The position numbers and the translations under genes are program-made. Shown piece by piece: positions 7,285 to 16,415 of a stretch of DNA of 64,000 bases. The DNA is taken from positions 558,001 through 622,000 of the forward strand of contig NZ_SBII01000001.1 of NCBI RefSeq assembly GCF_004028155.1. The letters are read 5' to 3'. The notes below the pieces were generated by a model. The model saw nothing but the letters and a program-made list of their open reading frames with translations, searched no databases and was not told where the DNA came from. The first letter of the stretch is position 1; each line of letters starts with the position of its first letter. The DNA comes from Flavobacterium cerinum (GTDB taxonomy: Bacteria > Bacteroidota > Bacteroidia > Flavobacteriales > Flavobacteriaceae).

Positions 7285-9666
7285 CTATTTATGTGACAAC
7301 TCTTTTAAAAGATCGTCGTAGCTCAAGGTTTCCGTAGGTTTTTCTTCACTGTTGTAAAGAACACCTACACGCAAAGCTTTAAGTCCGGTTACACCCTGCA
7401 GGTCTTCTACTTCAAAAGTTTCAATTTCGTCGCCCAGCATGTTGTTGTGCTGCATGTATTGAATATACCTTCTGTACTCAGCTTCTTCCTGTTTTTGGGA
7501 GTACACTATGGTTATCTTGCCTTTCTCGGTAATGCGATCTGTAGTGCCTTTTATGTTCGATTTATCAATTCGTTTTTTTACGACTTCATAACGTGCATTG
7601 TAAGTGCCATCTACATCAAAACGTTTCTCGTCCATCCTAAAACGAATGGAAATAGGTGAACTGAAAACCAAGATAAGCGAGGTAACATCCAGGTCATAAG
7701 GTAATGACGGACGCAGTCTGTAATATTCGTTTTCCATCTCGCACATCGCCTGTAATTGCCATAATCTAAGGTTGTTCAGGTAAATAGGACTATAACTGTG
7801 TTTTGGAGAAATAGAAGCACCTATGTAAAGGTTGTGCTCTACACCATCGGTTTTAAAACGCTCGTAGTAATGCGGGAAAAATGCCTGCGCTTCTACTTGT
7901 TTCTGGTCGAGTACCGCAGCCATCTGCTTATTGATCATTGAAAGCGTTTCGTCAAAGTTCTTACGGCTTTCGTAAACCATTTTTATTTTAGAGTCGAGTG
8001 AATTAAAATAGGCTGCGATCCTGTCATGCACTTCGGTATTTGATGTGTCAAAATGTTTTAATACCGGATGTATTTCGTTTGTAATGTACATTTGTACAAT
8101 GCCTTCGGTATCTGCTTTAAGCGGACTCTTAAGTTCGACTTCCATTTTTTCCAGCTCATATATGTGCTGTTCTATAAGAGGGAGTTTGTCCTGCTTGTAG
8201 ATGAACTTAAATACTGATAGCAGCTTTTCTATCTGCAGGATAAGGTCTTTCTCTATAGATTCATTTCTGGCAGTAGAGGAGCCTTTAATATCAATTTGCC
8301 CGTATAACGGATAAACTTCTTTGAATACAATTTCTTTATAGGCCAGTTCTTCTTTGCCTCTTGCGTGGATATGTTTTAATGCCTCTTCTTTAAATTTCCA
8401 ATACACGCTGTGGTGTATGGCGGTATACTCGTTTTGTATTATGGCATCAATTTCATTTTGAAGCTCAGAATAATAACGTTCTATAGTATCTGTAATAAAA
8501 GGCAGTATGTAATCAAGCTTGTTGGCGTTAATGCTATTAAGTTCTTTAGGCCTGGACGATACCAGTTCTATAAAGCCTAAGAGTTTATCATTTTTTACTA
8601 TAGGGGTAAGGATGCAGCTCCTTATATTTTGCGATAATAAATGCTGGGCAAAGCCTGCTTTTTCAGGATGCTTTTTAATGTAAGCTTCAACATCCGATAT
8701 TACAAAATACTTTTTGTCTTCCAGCAGTTTTTCTAAGGAACCATCTTTAAAAACAGCATTGCAGCTCATTTCTGCACAGTCTTTCAGGATATGACTTTTA
8801 ATATCGCTGTCAAAAGGCGCAAGTTTAAATTGATTGTCCTCAAGGTTTACTTCGGTAAAGCCAATGTGTAGGTCGGATATTTTATAGATGGACCTGAATA
8901 CACCTTCAAAATTAGCTTCGGCGACTTCTTTAAATTCCTCGGTAACCAGTAGATTGGTTTTGAGGTTAGAAATTGCAATTTCGGTAGTAGCATCAAATAA
9001 TGAAATAATGCCAAAACCTCTCACTTCCCAACTTTCCTGCGGAAATTTTTCTTTCCACATTGCAAGGTTGTCATAATTATCCATAAGAAGATTGATGTCT
9101 TCATCTGTAATTGGAATGGCTTTTTCGGTAGGGATAATTTCAAGAAAATCGGCATTGTATAAAATGCGGTAATGCTTCATGATCCCTTCATTATCAGGGA
9201 TGTCATAAAATAGTGGCTTGCTAAAGTCAAAATTGCGGCCATAATAGCCGTTTAGAATTAGGCAGCAGCAAAAAATATAAAATTCATGATCTTCAAAATC
9301 ACGTATGGTAATGCCAAAATCTTCACCTGCATTTTCAAGAATAGCATCAAAACGTTCAGTACGGTTAAATGTAAAATTGAAAAACGGGATAGCAGCAGCT
9401 TTTATTTCGTTTTTACTAAGCGCCGTAGGAAAAAGGTCTGCAAGTAAGTTTTTTATAAGTTTTTCATGCTTTTCCAGTTCCGAAAAATCGGCAATTCCTT
9501 CACGCAGTTCAGGAAAAGGTTCGGCATGTTTTAATAGCGCCTTGGCATAATTTGATCGGTAATCTACATCAGATTCAGCAATTTCTTCCAGTGTTTCCAA
9601 TACTTTATGAAAGGAAATGCGGGCAATAAGGGGAGTGCTGTTATCTTGTTCAGAGTCCATTTTCAT
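7285..9666 (-). CDS. GAF domain-containing protein
   Basis: The start is taken at the ATG at 9666 (MKMDSEQD); a TTG six codons upstream is less likely. The protein has 793 residues, with no signal peptide or membrane helix, so it is cytoplasmic. Residues about 250-410 match a GAF fold, with the typical turn SCILTPIVKNDKLLGFIEL. The rest is helical and specific to Bacteroidota proteins annotated only as GAF-domain proteins. There is no histidine-kinase, cyclase or HTH output domain that I can see, so the ligand and role are unknown. It leads a two-gene unit with the secreted protein at 6816-7271. Confidence 0.75.
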   Translation of the reverse strand: MKMDSEQDNSTPLIARISFHKVLETLEEIAESDVDYRSNYAKALLKHAEPFPELREGIADFSELEKHEKLIKNLLADLFPTALSKNEIKAAAIPFFNFTFNRTERFDAILENAGEDFGITIRDFEDHEFYIFCCCLILNGYYGRNFDFSKPLFYDIPDNEGIMKHYRILYNADFLEIIPTEKAIPITDEDINLLMDNYDNLAMWKEKFPQESWEVRGFGIISLFDATTEIAISNLKTNLLVTEEFKEVAEANFEGVFRSIYKISDLHIGFTEVNLEDNQFKLAPFDSDIKSHILKDCAEMSCNAVFKDGSLEKLLEDKKYFVISDVEAYIKKHPEKAGFAQHLLSQNIRSCILTPIVKNDKLLGFIELVSSRPKELNSINANKLDYILPFITDTIERYYSELQNEIDAIIQNEYTAIHHSVYWKFKEEALKHIHARGKEELAYKEIVFKEVYPLYGQIDIKGSSTARNESIEKDLILQIEKLLSVFKFIYKQDKLPLIEQHIYELEKMEVELKSPLKADTEGIVQMYITNEIHPVLKHFDTSNTEVHDRIAAYFNSLDSKIKMVYESRKNFDETLSMINKQMAAVLDQKQVEAQAFFPHYYERFKTDGVEHNLYIGASISPKHSYSPIYLNNLRLWQLQAMCEMENEYYRLRPSLPYDLDVTSLILVFSSPISIRFRMDEKRFDVDGTYNARYEVVKKRIDKSNIKGTTDRITEKGKITIVYSQKQEEAEYRRYIQYMQHNNMLGDEIETFEVEDLQGVTGLKALRVGVLYNSEEKPTETLSYDDLLKELSHK

Positions 9667-9826
9667 ACAATACAAAATATACAACGAAGGTACAAAATTT
9701 TAAGATTCCAAGCTTTTTTAAAAAAGTATTGTTTTGTGATAAAACTAACTGCAAATAATAGGTTTAACACGCGCTATCATTGCAATCTTTATATTTTATA
9801 CTTACTTTGCAGTATTAGCTTTATTT

Positions 9827-10729
9827 ATGAATCAGCCTATAGCCATCAATTTTCCTGACAATATTAAACTTACTATAAAAAGGGAAGATCTTTTACATCC
9901 TCACATATCCGGTAATAAGTTCAGAAAATTAAAATACAATATCCTTGAGGCACAAAAGCAGGGGCGCAGTGCTATACTTACTTTTGGAGGTGCTTTTTCC
10001 AATCATATTGCTGCTACGGCAGCTGCGGGTAAGGAATATGGTTTTGCAACGACAGGAGTAATACGAGGGGAGGAACTTGTTGATAAAATAGGTGATAACC
10101 CGACACTTAGCTTTGCGCGTGATTGTGGTATGGTGCTTAAATTTGTATCCAGGGATGTATATAGAAATAAAACGGAAGCGGTATTTATTGAAAATCTGAA
10201 GGCGGAATTTGGTGATTTTTACCTTGTACCCGAAGGCGGAACAAATGCGCTTGCAGTAAAAGGCTGTGAAGAGATACTAACGCCGGAAGATGCTGTTTTT
10301 ACTCATGTTGCATGTGCGGTAGGAACAGGGGGGACTATATCCGGAATTATAAAATCGGCTAAGCTGCATCAAAGAGTACTGGGATTTCCGGCCTTAAAGG
10401 GTGCTGGATTGTTAGATGATATTTGTAAATTTGCCCCAGAGAGTAATTGGGAACTGGTTGAAGACTATCATTTTGGAGGGTATGGCAAAGTGAACGAGGA
10501 ACTTGTGCTTTTTATAAATGATTTTTTAGATAAAACAGGTATTCCTTTAGACCCTGTGTATACGGGAAAGCTATTTTTTGGCGTTATAGATTTAATATAT
10601 AAAGGCTATTTTCCTCAAGGTTCTGATATTTTACTCATTCACACTGGTGGATTGCAGGGGATAGCAGGAATGAACAGGGAATTATTAAGAAAGAAACTAC
10701 CCATAATTAAAATAAGAGATAATGTTTAA
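9827..10729 (+). CDS. PLP-dependent enzyme, ACC deaminase / D-cysteine desulfhydrase family
   Basis: A fold-type II PLP enzyme. GNKFRKLKYN places the Schiff-base lysine at about residue 31, FGGAFSNH at 53-60 is the substrate/PLP loop, and GTGGTISG binds the phosphate. The family deaminates 1-aminocyclopropane-1-carboxylate or releases sulfide from D-cysteine. At 300 residues it is somewhat shorter than the 330-340 usual for characterised members. In Bacteroidota the true substrate is generally unknown, so a specific reaction is not claimed. It is first in a tight operon: the next gene starts 8 bp inside its 3' end. Confidence 0.82.
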   Translation: MNQPIAINFPDNIKLTIKREDLLHPHISGNKFRKLKYNILEAQKQGRSAILTFGGAFSNHIAATAAAGKEYGFATTGVIRGEELVDKIGDNPTLSFARDCGMVLKFVSRDVYRNKTEAVFIENLKAEFGDFYLVPEGGTNALAVKGCEEILTPEDAVFTHVACAVGTGGTISGIIKSAKLHQRVLGFPALKGAGLLDDICKFAPESNWELVEDYHFGGYGKVNEELVLFINDFLDKTGIPLDPVYTGKLFFGVIDLIYKGYFPQGSDILLIHTGGLQGIAGMNRELLRKKLPIIKIRDNV

Positions 10730-11627
10730 AAAAATTCTAGCTTTAGCTTTATTGAGCTTTTTGGTGAGCTGCGGGTCATCTAAGTCCCGCGTAAAGACAT
10801 CGAAGAACAGTACGGTAAAAACCAGGACAACAAGAACTACAAAACCGTCGATCAGGACAACGATTGACAGTAAAACATCTACCGCTTCGAATACAAATAA
10901 AGATTCAGAGACATTGCAGTCTACTTCTAAAACTGTTGTGTATGCAGAGGTGGTAAAAGCCTATGTATTGGATTTTAAAGAAACAGCAAAAGAGAATATG
11001 AGACGCCATGGTATTCCGGCGAGTATAACACTGGCTCAGGGTATATTAGAGTCGGGTGCAGGCAGGGGGACATTGTGTGTTAATGCAAACAATCACTTTG
11101 GGATTAAATGCCATGCCGGATGGACGGGTGAAAGTGTTTTTCATGATGACGATTCTGAACAGGAATGTTTTAGAAAATATAATGATCCTGCCGAATCATA
11201 CAATGATCATTCGTTATTCTTAACTACAAGATCAAGATATGCTGCGCTGTTTAAATTGGAAAAAGGCGATTATGAAGCCTGGGCACGCGGACTTAAAGCG
11301 GCTGGTTATGCAACCGATCCAAAATACCCTGAAAAATTAATAGGACTTATCGAGAAGTATGACTTGGCGAGTTATGATGCCGAGGTGCTTAAGAAGCCTT
11401 ACAGTCCGGTTCCTAAAGTGGAAAAAACACAACAGACTAAAATTGAAAAAACACCTCAGATTGCTGAAGTAACACCAACTAAAACTTTTGGAACTTACAA
11501 AGTAGAGCAGGGTGATACTTTATATTCCATTTCAAAGAAACACAATCTTACCGTAGACCAGTTAATGCAGTTAAACGGCATGTCCAGCAATGCAATTTCT
11601 ATTGGGCAGGTATTAAAAGTAAAATAA
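10722..11627 (+). CDS. Peptidoglycan glucosaminidase lipoprotein with C-terminal LysM
   Basis: The lipoprotein signal ends in LVSC (Cys 17), followed by a Ser/Thr/Lys-rich linker to about residue 75. Residues 78-215 are a glucosaminidase (family 73-like) domain. It has the catalytic Glu in GILESGAG at residue 110 and the conserved NNHFGIKC and [12 protein letters not shown] segments. Residues 258-301 are a LysM peptidoglycan-binding motif ([18 protein letters not shown]). It should cut N-acetylglucosaminyl bonds in peptidoglycan in the periplasm, bound to a membrane by lipid. It overlaps the upstream PLP gene by 8 bp and sits 2 bp before hemL, so the three are one operon. Confidence 0.88.
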   Translation: MFKKILALALLSFLVSCGSSKSRVKTSKNSTVKTRTTRTTKPSIRTTIDSKTSTASNTNKDSETLQSTSKTVVYAEVVKAYVLDFKETAKENMRRHGIPASITLAQGILESGAGRGTLCVNANNHFGIKCHAGWTGESVFHDDDSEQECFRKYNDPAESYNDHSLFLTTRSRYAALFKLEKGDYEAWARGLKAAGYATDPKYPEKLIGLIEKYDLASYDAEVLKKPYSPVPKVEKTQQTKIEKTPQIAEVTPTKTFGTYKVEQGDTLYSISKKHNLTVDQLMQLNGMSSNAISIGQVLKVK

Positions 11628-11629
11628 TT

Positions 11630-12916
11630 ATGTTATATCAACGAAGCAGCCAACTGTGTGCTGAAGCAGAACAGGTAATTCCTGGCGGCGTAAATTCTCC
11701 TGTACGCGCATTTAAATCCGTAGGAGGAACTCCAATTTTTGTAAAAGAAGCTAAAGGAGCCTATTTGTATGACGAAGACGGCAACAAGCTTATAGATTAT
11801 ATTAATTCATGGGGGCCAATGATCTTAGGTCATGCCTATGATCCCGTAGTAAATGCTGTTATTGAAAGGGCGAAAAAAGGAACATCTTTTGGGATGCCTA
11901 CAGCCTTAGAAACTGAAATTGCAAAACTGGCGGTTTCTATGGTTCCGAATATTGACAAAATTCGTTTTGTAAATTCGGGTACCGAGGCTTGTATGAGTGC
12001 AATTCGCCTTGCCAGAGGATATACGAACAGAGATAAGATAATAAAATTTGCAGGTTGTTACCACGGTCACTCTGATTCTTTTCTTATTCAGGCAGGAAGC
12101 GGAGCAGTAACGTTTGGATCGCCAAACAGTCCCGGTGTAACAAAGGGTACTGCAAAAGATACATTACTTGCAAAATACAACGACTTGCAAAACGTAGCGT
12201 CTTTGTTTGAAGCAAACCCTAATGAAATTGCAGCTATTATCATAGAGCCAGTTGCAGGCAATATGGGCTGTATTCCTCCTTCAGACGGTTTTTTAGAAGG
12301 TTTAAGGCAATTATGCGACGCTAACGGCACGTTGCTTATATTTGATGAGGTAATGACTGGATTTCGTCTTGCAAAAGGCGGTGCACAGGAGCTTTTCGGT
12401 ATTAAAGCCGATATTGTAGCTTTTGGTAAAGTTATTGGTGGCGGACTTCCGGTTGGTGCTTTTGCTGCGCGCAATGAAATTATGAATTATTTGGCACCTC
12501 TTGGTCCCGTTTATCAGGCAGGAACATTATCCGGGAACCCGTTAGCTATGGCTGCGGGTCTGGAAATGCTTAAGGCGCTTAATAACGACGCTAATGTATT
12601 TAAAAGGCTGGATGAAAAAACGGCCTATCTTGAAAAAGGAATACGTGAAAAACTTGAAGCTGCTGGTGTTGTTTATACTATAAACAGAACCGGATCGATG
12701 ATATCGGTGCATTTTGATGCCAGCCCTGTAACTGATTTCCAATCGGCTTCAAATGGAGATAACGATACCTTTAAAAAGTTCTTCCATGGTTTGCTTAAAG
12801 AGGGGATTTACATAGCGCCTTCGGCTTATGAAACCTGGTTTATTACAGATGCACTGACCTATGATGATCTTGATGCGACAATAACCGCAGTAGAAAAAGT
12901 TGCTGCCACATTATAA
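11630..12916 (+). CDS. hemL: Glutamate-1-semialdehyde 2,1-aminomutase
   Basis: A class-III aminotransferase-fold PLP enzyme of 428 residues, the normal length. It converts glutamate-1-semialdehyde to 5-aminolevulinate in the C5 heme pathway. Diagnostic segments are [13 protein letters not shown] near the N-terminus, NSGTEA at 115-120, GCYHGHSD at 142-149, DEVMTGFR at 239-246 and the PLP lysine in FGKVIGGG at residue 267. It is the last gene of the operon with the glucosaminidase; a strong terminator follows after 3 bp. Confidence 0.95.
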   Translation: MLYQRSSQLCAEAEQVIPGGVNSPVRAFKSVGGTPIFVKEAKGAYLYDEDGNKLIDYINSWGPMILGHAYDPVVNAVIERAKKGTSFGMPTALETEIAKLAVSMVPNIDKIRFVNSGTEACMSAIRLARGYTNRDKIIKFAGCYHGHSDSFLIQAGSGAVTFGSPNSPGVTKGTAKDTLLAKYNDLQNVASLFEANPNEIAAIIIEPVAGNMGCIPPSDGFLEGLRQLCDANGTLLIFDEVMTGFRLAKGGAQELFGIKADIVAFGKVIGGGLPVGAFAARNEIMNYLAPLGPVYQAGTLSGNPLAMAAGLEMLKALNNDANVFKRLDEKTAYLEKGIREKLEAAGVVYTINRTGSMISVHFDASPVTDFQSASNGDNDTFKKFFHGLLKEGIYIAPSAYETWFITDALTYDDLDATITAVEKVAATL

Positions 12917-12919
12917 ATA

Positions 12920-12950
12920 AAAAAACTCCCGTGAATAACGGGAGTTTTTT
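12920..12950. terminator. Bidirectional terminator after hemL
   Basis: A 13-bp perfect stem (12920-12932 with 12938-12950), a 5-nt loop, an A-run on one side and a T-run on the other. It can end hemL rightwards and the minus-strand gene at 12969 leftwards. Confidence 0.9.
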
Positions 12951-12968
12951 GTATATTATTGTCTGGTC

Positions 12969-13349
12969 TTATTGTTTAGTAAGAACATTCATTAATTGAG
13001 TATTACCTTCAATTTTAGCGAATAGATCGTCACCTAAAATTGAATTTATTTTACCTTTTATATTCTCAGCAAGGATAACTTTACGCTCTTCACTAATGTT
13101 TTGAGCATAAATCTGGTGCTTGTATTCAAACAATGATTTAAGCGCTACTTCTTGTTGTGAGGTTAGCTTAACATAGTTAGATAATGTAGCAATGTCTTTT
13201 AAAGCAGCCTCACTGAAATTAGCTTTTTGTTCAGCATTTGCTTTATTTGTAGCAGCAACCTGAGTAGACGGAGTAGCTTTTTTTTGCTGTGCATTGGCGT
13301 TAACTCCAAATGCAAGCATAATAACAAAAACAGCGATTATTTTCTTCAT
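12969..13349 (-). CDS. Small secreted protein of unknown function
   Basis: 126 residues with a clear Sec signal peptide (MKKIIAVFVIMLAFGVNANAQ). The mature part is helical, Gln/Lys/Asn-rich, with no Cys. It has an overall pattern like the Spy/CpxP-type helical periplasmic proteins (LTSQQEVALKSLF and similar), as does its upstream neighbour at 13440-13868. The two lie 90 bp apart on the same strand and could be distant relatives. No function is claimed. Confidence 0.65.
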   Translation of the reverse strand: MKKIIAVFVIMLAFGVNANAQQKKATPSTQVAATNKANAEQKANFSEAALKDIATLSNYVKLTSQQEVALKSLFEYKHQIYAQNISEERKVILAENIKGKINSILGDDLFAKIEGNTQLMNVLTKQ

Positions 13350-13439
13350 AATAAAACAGTTATTGGTGTTAGTATTTACGTTTAATTATGTCAAATCTAA
13401 TTAATTTATGATGTAACTCAAAACTTTAACAGAAAAAAA

Positions 13440-13868
13440 TCAACTTCTATTGTTTTTTTTGAGTTCGCCTATCTTTTTTTTTGTTATATGATATTGTCTT
13501 TCGCTGATTTTGTCAAGCTTCTCGATTTGTTCTTTTGTAAGGATTTTTTTCATCTCTTCTTTCATCTCAATTTTTTTGTCCAGCGCATTATTTTTTATTG
13601 CAAATCGTTCATCGGCAGTTAGCTCTTTTTTTGCTTTATTTTCCGATTTCAATTTTTCTATTACCTGCTGTCTTTCCGTTTCTTTACTTAACAGCAACAC
13701 TTTCATTTCTTTTTGCTGTTTATTGGTAAGATCGAGTGCTAATGTTAGTTTTTTAACCCTTAATTCTACCCTTTGTTCAGGGGTTAACGCTTCTTTATGT
13801 TCTTTTTTGGTTTGTGCATGCACCGTTATTCCTATCATTATAACTACTGCTAAAATCCACGTTTTCAT
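13440..13868 (-). CDS. Secreted Spy/CpxP-like helical protein
   Basis: 142 residues: a signal peptide ending in VHAQ, then a Lys/Glu-rich all-helical body. LTPEQRVELRVKKLTLALDL near residues 28-47 and LTKEQIEKLDKI near 111-122 are the paired LTPEQ-type motifs of Spy/LTXXQ proteins. Such proteins act as small periplasmic chaperones or metal-stress sensors in other bacteria. Whether that holds here is unknown. It lies just before a probable copper-related cluster on the other strand (start 13976), a context in which LTXXQ proteins are plausible, but this is only proximity. Confidence 0.65.
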   Translation of the reverse strand: MKTWILAVVIMIGITVHAQTKKEHKEALTPEQRVELRVKKLTLALDLTNKQQKEMKVLLLSKETERQQVIEKLKSENKAKKELTADERFAIKNNALDKKIEMKEEMKKILTKEQIEKLDKISERQYHITKKKIGELKKNNRS

Positions 13869-13975
13869 AATCTTAATTTTAAAAAGTTATAGGTGAAAGA
13901 TATAAAATTAAATAAAAGGTTTAATTTCTTTGCACTTAATTTTTTTTAACAAGATGTGGCAATTACCTTTGCCTT

Positions 13976-14347
13976 GTGAAAAAAGCAATATTCATAGTTG
14001 TGTTTTTAATATTGGCAAAGCCGGTTATACCTGTTTTGGATTATGTTATTAACTATGAATATATCGCTAAAGAACTTTGTGAAAACAAGGCAAAACCCCA
14101 AATGCATTGTAATGGTAAATGTCATCTTATGAAAGAGCTGGCAAAAGCCGCCGAAAATGAAAAACCAGCCTCACAAAAAAAAGCACAACATCAGGAAGCT
14201 GAAGTTTTATTTTGTGAAATGGTAGCTGATTTTAGTTTTTCAACAAACAGTGCTGCCGTTTTTGCAAAGAACGTTACCGGATACAGCAATTTATATTCTC
14301 ACTTAAATACTACAGCTGTTTTTCACCCGCCAGCATTTATTTCTTAA
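13976..14347 (+). CDS. Small membrane/secreted protein with a CxGKC motif
   Basis: 123 residues with an N-terminal hydrophobic segment at about 4-20. Cys 35, Cys 45 and Cys 49 fall in the pattern C-x9-CNGKCHL, and His 44 and His 50 flank it, which looks like a metal or heme-handling site. Similar short CxGKC proteins are common in Bacteroidota beside MbnP-like and cytochrome-c-peroxidase genes, as is the case here. I know of no assigned function. It is the first gene of the plus-strand run 13976-17366, with 119 bp to the next gene. Confidence 0.65.
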   Translation: MKKAIFIVVFLILAKPVIPVLDYVINYEYIAKELCENKAKPQMHCNGKCHLMKELAKAAENEKPASQKKAQHQEAEVLFCEMVADFSFSTNSAAVFAKNVTGYSNLYSHLNTTAVFHPPAFIS

Positions 14348-14466
14348 GTTTTTATCTGTTTATACAGTGCATTTTCGTGCTGTAAGACATTTTATGCAAT
14401 TTGGCGCCTCAACTATCTATAATGATGTTTTGAGATGCTATTCTATAACTTAAAAATAAATAAAAA

Positions 14467-15303
14467 ATGAATTTTCAATTAAAAAATATTGCTGCCGTAC
14501 TGGCAGCAACCTCTCTTTTTGTTTCTTGTAGTAATGATGATGATAATGGCTCTAAAGTAGTTGAAGGCGCTGTTGGTGAAGCAGAACTGTTCTTTGACAA
14601 CGGTATGGCAGGAGATGCCCTCGATCTTGGTAATGCCTATACAAATTCTAACGGAGAGACTGTTACGGTAAAAAAGCTTAATTATATTATTAGTAATGTA
14701 GTTTTGATTAAAGAAGACGGTAGCTCATTCGTATACCCTAAAGCAGAGAACTATTTTATTATTAGTGAAGAAAAAGGACAATTTACCGTGCATTTAGAGA
14801 ATATACCTGTCGGTGATTATAAAAAAGTAAAATTCGGGATCGGTGTAGATCAGCAGCGCTATTTAGAAGGAGAATCGGCTCAGAAAAGTTTTTGGGATCT
14901 TGCTTATGCTAACGACATGACCTGGACATGGAGCATCGGTTATCGATTTATTAATTTTGAAGGTACATTCGCAGAAACATCAGATCATGGCCGTCATGAA
15001 GAATTACCTTTCCAGGTGCACCAGGGAAGCAATTCTGCAACAGATAATTATAGAGAGGTAACTCTTGATCTTCCAACTACCGCGCGCGTAAGAGAAAAAG
15101 AGCTGTCAAGCATCCATATTATGAGCGATATTAATGTATTGCTGGATGGTGATACTAAGATACTACTTCATGATAACCTTAATGCAGGAGGTACTGCTGT
15201 GAGTATTATGGGCGGAGAAAATCTCATAAAAATCGCCCAGAACTCCCTTAAAATGTTTAAGGTGGATCATGTACATAACGGACCCGGAAGTCACCACGAA
15301 TAA
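14467..15303 (+). CDS. MbnP-like lipoprotein (probable copper-binding)
   Basis: 278 residues. The signal ends in LFVSC (Cys 21) and is followed by Asp/Asn residues. The body follows the MbnP family (partner of the di-heme enzyme MbnH in methanobactin operons): LFFDNGMAG, KKLNYIISNVVL, YFIISEE, VGDYKKVKFGIGVD. In studied systems MbnH oxidises a Trp of MbnP to kynurenine, which takes part in copper binding. Candidate Trp are 143, 153 and 155 (MTWTWS). The C-terminal tail is His-rich (VDHVHNGPGSHHE). The MbnH-like partner follows after a 61-bp gap holding a hairpin. There is no methanobactin precursor gene here. Confidence 0.82.
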   Translation: MNFQLKNIAAVLAATSLFVSCSNDDDNGSKVVEGAVGEAELFFDNGMAGDALDLGNAYTNSNGETVTVKKLNYIISNVVLIKEDGSSFVYPKAENYFIISEEKGQFTVHLENIPVGDYKKVKFGIGVDQQRYLEGESAQKSFWDLAYANDMTWTWSIGYRFINFEGTFAETSDHGRHEELPFQVHQGSNSATDNYREVTLDLPTTARVREKELSSIHIMSDINVLLDGDTKILLHDNLNAGGTAVSIMGGENLIKIAQNSLKMFKVDHVHNGPGSHHE

Positions 15304-15316
15304 TTTATATCATATA

Positions 15317-15344
15317 TCAGCCCGGCTGGCTTCGGTTGGGCTGA
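15317..15344 (+). terminator. Intercistronic hairpin between MbnP-like and MbnH-like genes
   Basis: A 10-bp stem with two G-T wobbles (15317-15326 with 15335-15344) and an 8-nt loop. No strong T-run follows, so it is more likely an mRNA-stabilising or partial-termination hairpin than a full terminator. It could make the MbnP-like protein more abundant than its partner. Confidence 0.5.
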
Positions 15345-15364
15345 TTGTATAATACGAATATGAT

Positions 15365-16408
15365 ATGAAAAAAATTATTCTTATGCTTTCTCCCCTTTTA
15401 TTTCTGATATCTTGTGATAACAAGTCAGATTATGAAGAGGTTAATGCACGTATGGACTTTAAAGTGCCATCTAATTTTCCTGCTTTGGCTCAGGAGATCG
15501 ATCGTAATTATCCTACTGAAAGGGGATTTGAATTAGGACGAAAGCTATTCCATGATACCCGTCTTTCATCTGATGGTACTGTTTCCTGTGCTTTTTGCCA
15601 TGAACAGGCATCGGCATTTACCCATCATGGGCATGCTTTTAGTCACGGTATCAACAACCTTGAAGGAGTTAGAAATACACCATCGATACAAAACATGGCT
15701 TTTCAGTCACAATATTTTTATGATGGAGCTGCGGTAAGTATAGAAATGCTCTCTATTGCGCCGATACATAATCCTGTTGAGATGAATGAAACGCTCGAAA
15801 ATATCGCTGTAAAACTTAAAAAGGATAAAAGTTATGTGGAGCTTTTTTCTCAGGCTTTTGAAGATCAGGAGGTCTCGTCAAATAATATACTTAAGGCACT
15901 GGGACAGTTTATGACCATGATGGTTTCGGCTAATTCCCGCTATGATAAGTATGTGCGAAAGGAGCCGGGGGGAAACCTGTCTGAGCAGGAGAAGTCTGGT
16001 TTGGAATTGTTTACCCAAAAATGTGCTTCCTGCCATAAAACGGATATGTTTACTGACAGTACTTTTAGAAACAATGGATTGCCGCCTAACAGCAAGCTTA
16101 ACGATTTAGGTAGGGAAACAGTAACAGGTTTTGCCTCCGATCGATATAAATTTAAAGTACCCAGTCTTAGAAACATAGCACTTACTGCTCCTTACATGCA
16201 TGACGGGCGGTTTGGATCACTGCAATCCGTACTTAATTTTTATGCCTCAGGAGTAAAGCACTCAGAAACGCTGGATCCACTGCTTAATGCAAACGGTGTT
16301 TTGGGAATATCACTTTCCGCTGATGAAAAAGAGGCGCTTATCGCTTTCTTTCAAACACTCACGGATGAAGAATACATTAATAATCAATTGTTTTATTTTA
16401 AAACATAA
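15365..16408 (+). CDS. MbnH-like di-heme cytochrome c peroxidase family lipoprotein
   Basis: 347 residues with a lipoprotein signal (LFLISC, Cys 17). Two heme c motifs are present, CAFCH at 75-79 and CASCH at 220-224, as in the bacterial di-heme peroxidase/MauG/MbnH superfamily. Conserved surroundings include RGFELGRKLFHDTRLS and FKVPSLRNIALTAPYMHDGR. MbnH-type members oxidise a partner protein rather than only removing peroxide. Here the adjacent MbnP-like protein makes an MbnH role more likely than a simple peroxidase. It should act in the periplasm. The outer-membrane barrel gene starts 7 bp after its stop. Confidence 0.88.
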   Translation: MKKIILMLSPLLFLISCDNKSDYEEVNARMDFKVPSNFPALAQEIDRNYPTERGFELGRKLFHDTRLSSDGTVSCAFCHEQASAFTHHGHAFSHGINNLEGVRNTPSIQNMAFQSQYFYDGAAVSIEMLSIAPIHNPVEMNETLENIAVKLKKDKSYVELFSQAFEDQEVSSNNILKALGQFMTMMVSANSRYDKYVRKEPGGNLSEQEKSGLELFTQKCASCHKTDMFTDSTFRNNGLPPNSKLNDLGRETVTGFASDRYKFKVPSLRNIALTAPYMHDGRFGSLQSVLNFYASGVKHSETLDPLLNANGVLGISLSADEKEALIAFFQTLTDEEYINNQLFYFKT

Positions 16409-16415
16409 CAAAAAA

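Noticed and set aside
12088..12474. Long minus-strand frame inside hemL
   Set aside because: Antisense shadow of a clear hemL gene, with a Pro/Ser-rich meaningless translation.
16287..16415. Extended N-terminus of the barrel protein
   Set aside because: It would overlap the di-heme protein gene by over 120 bp; the signal peptide begins at 16416.
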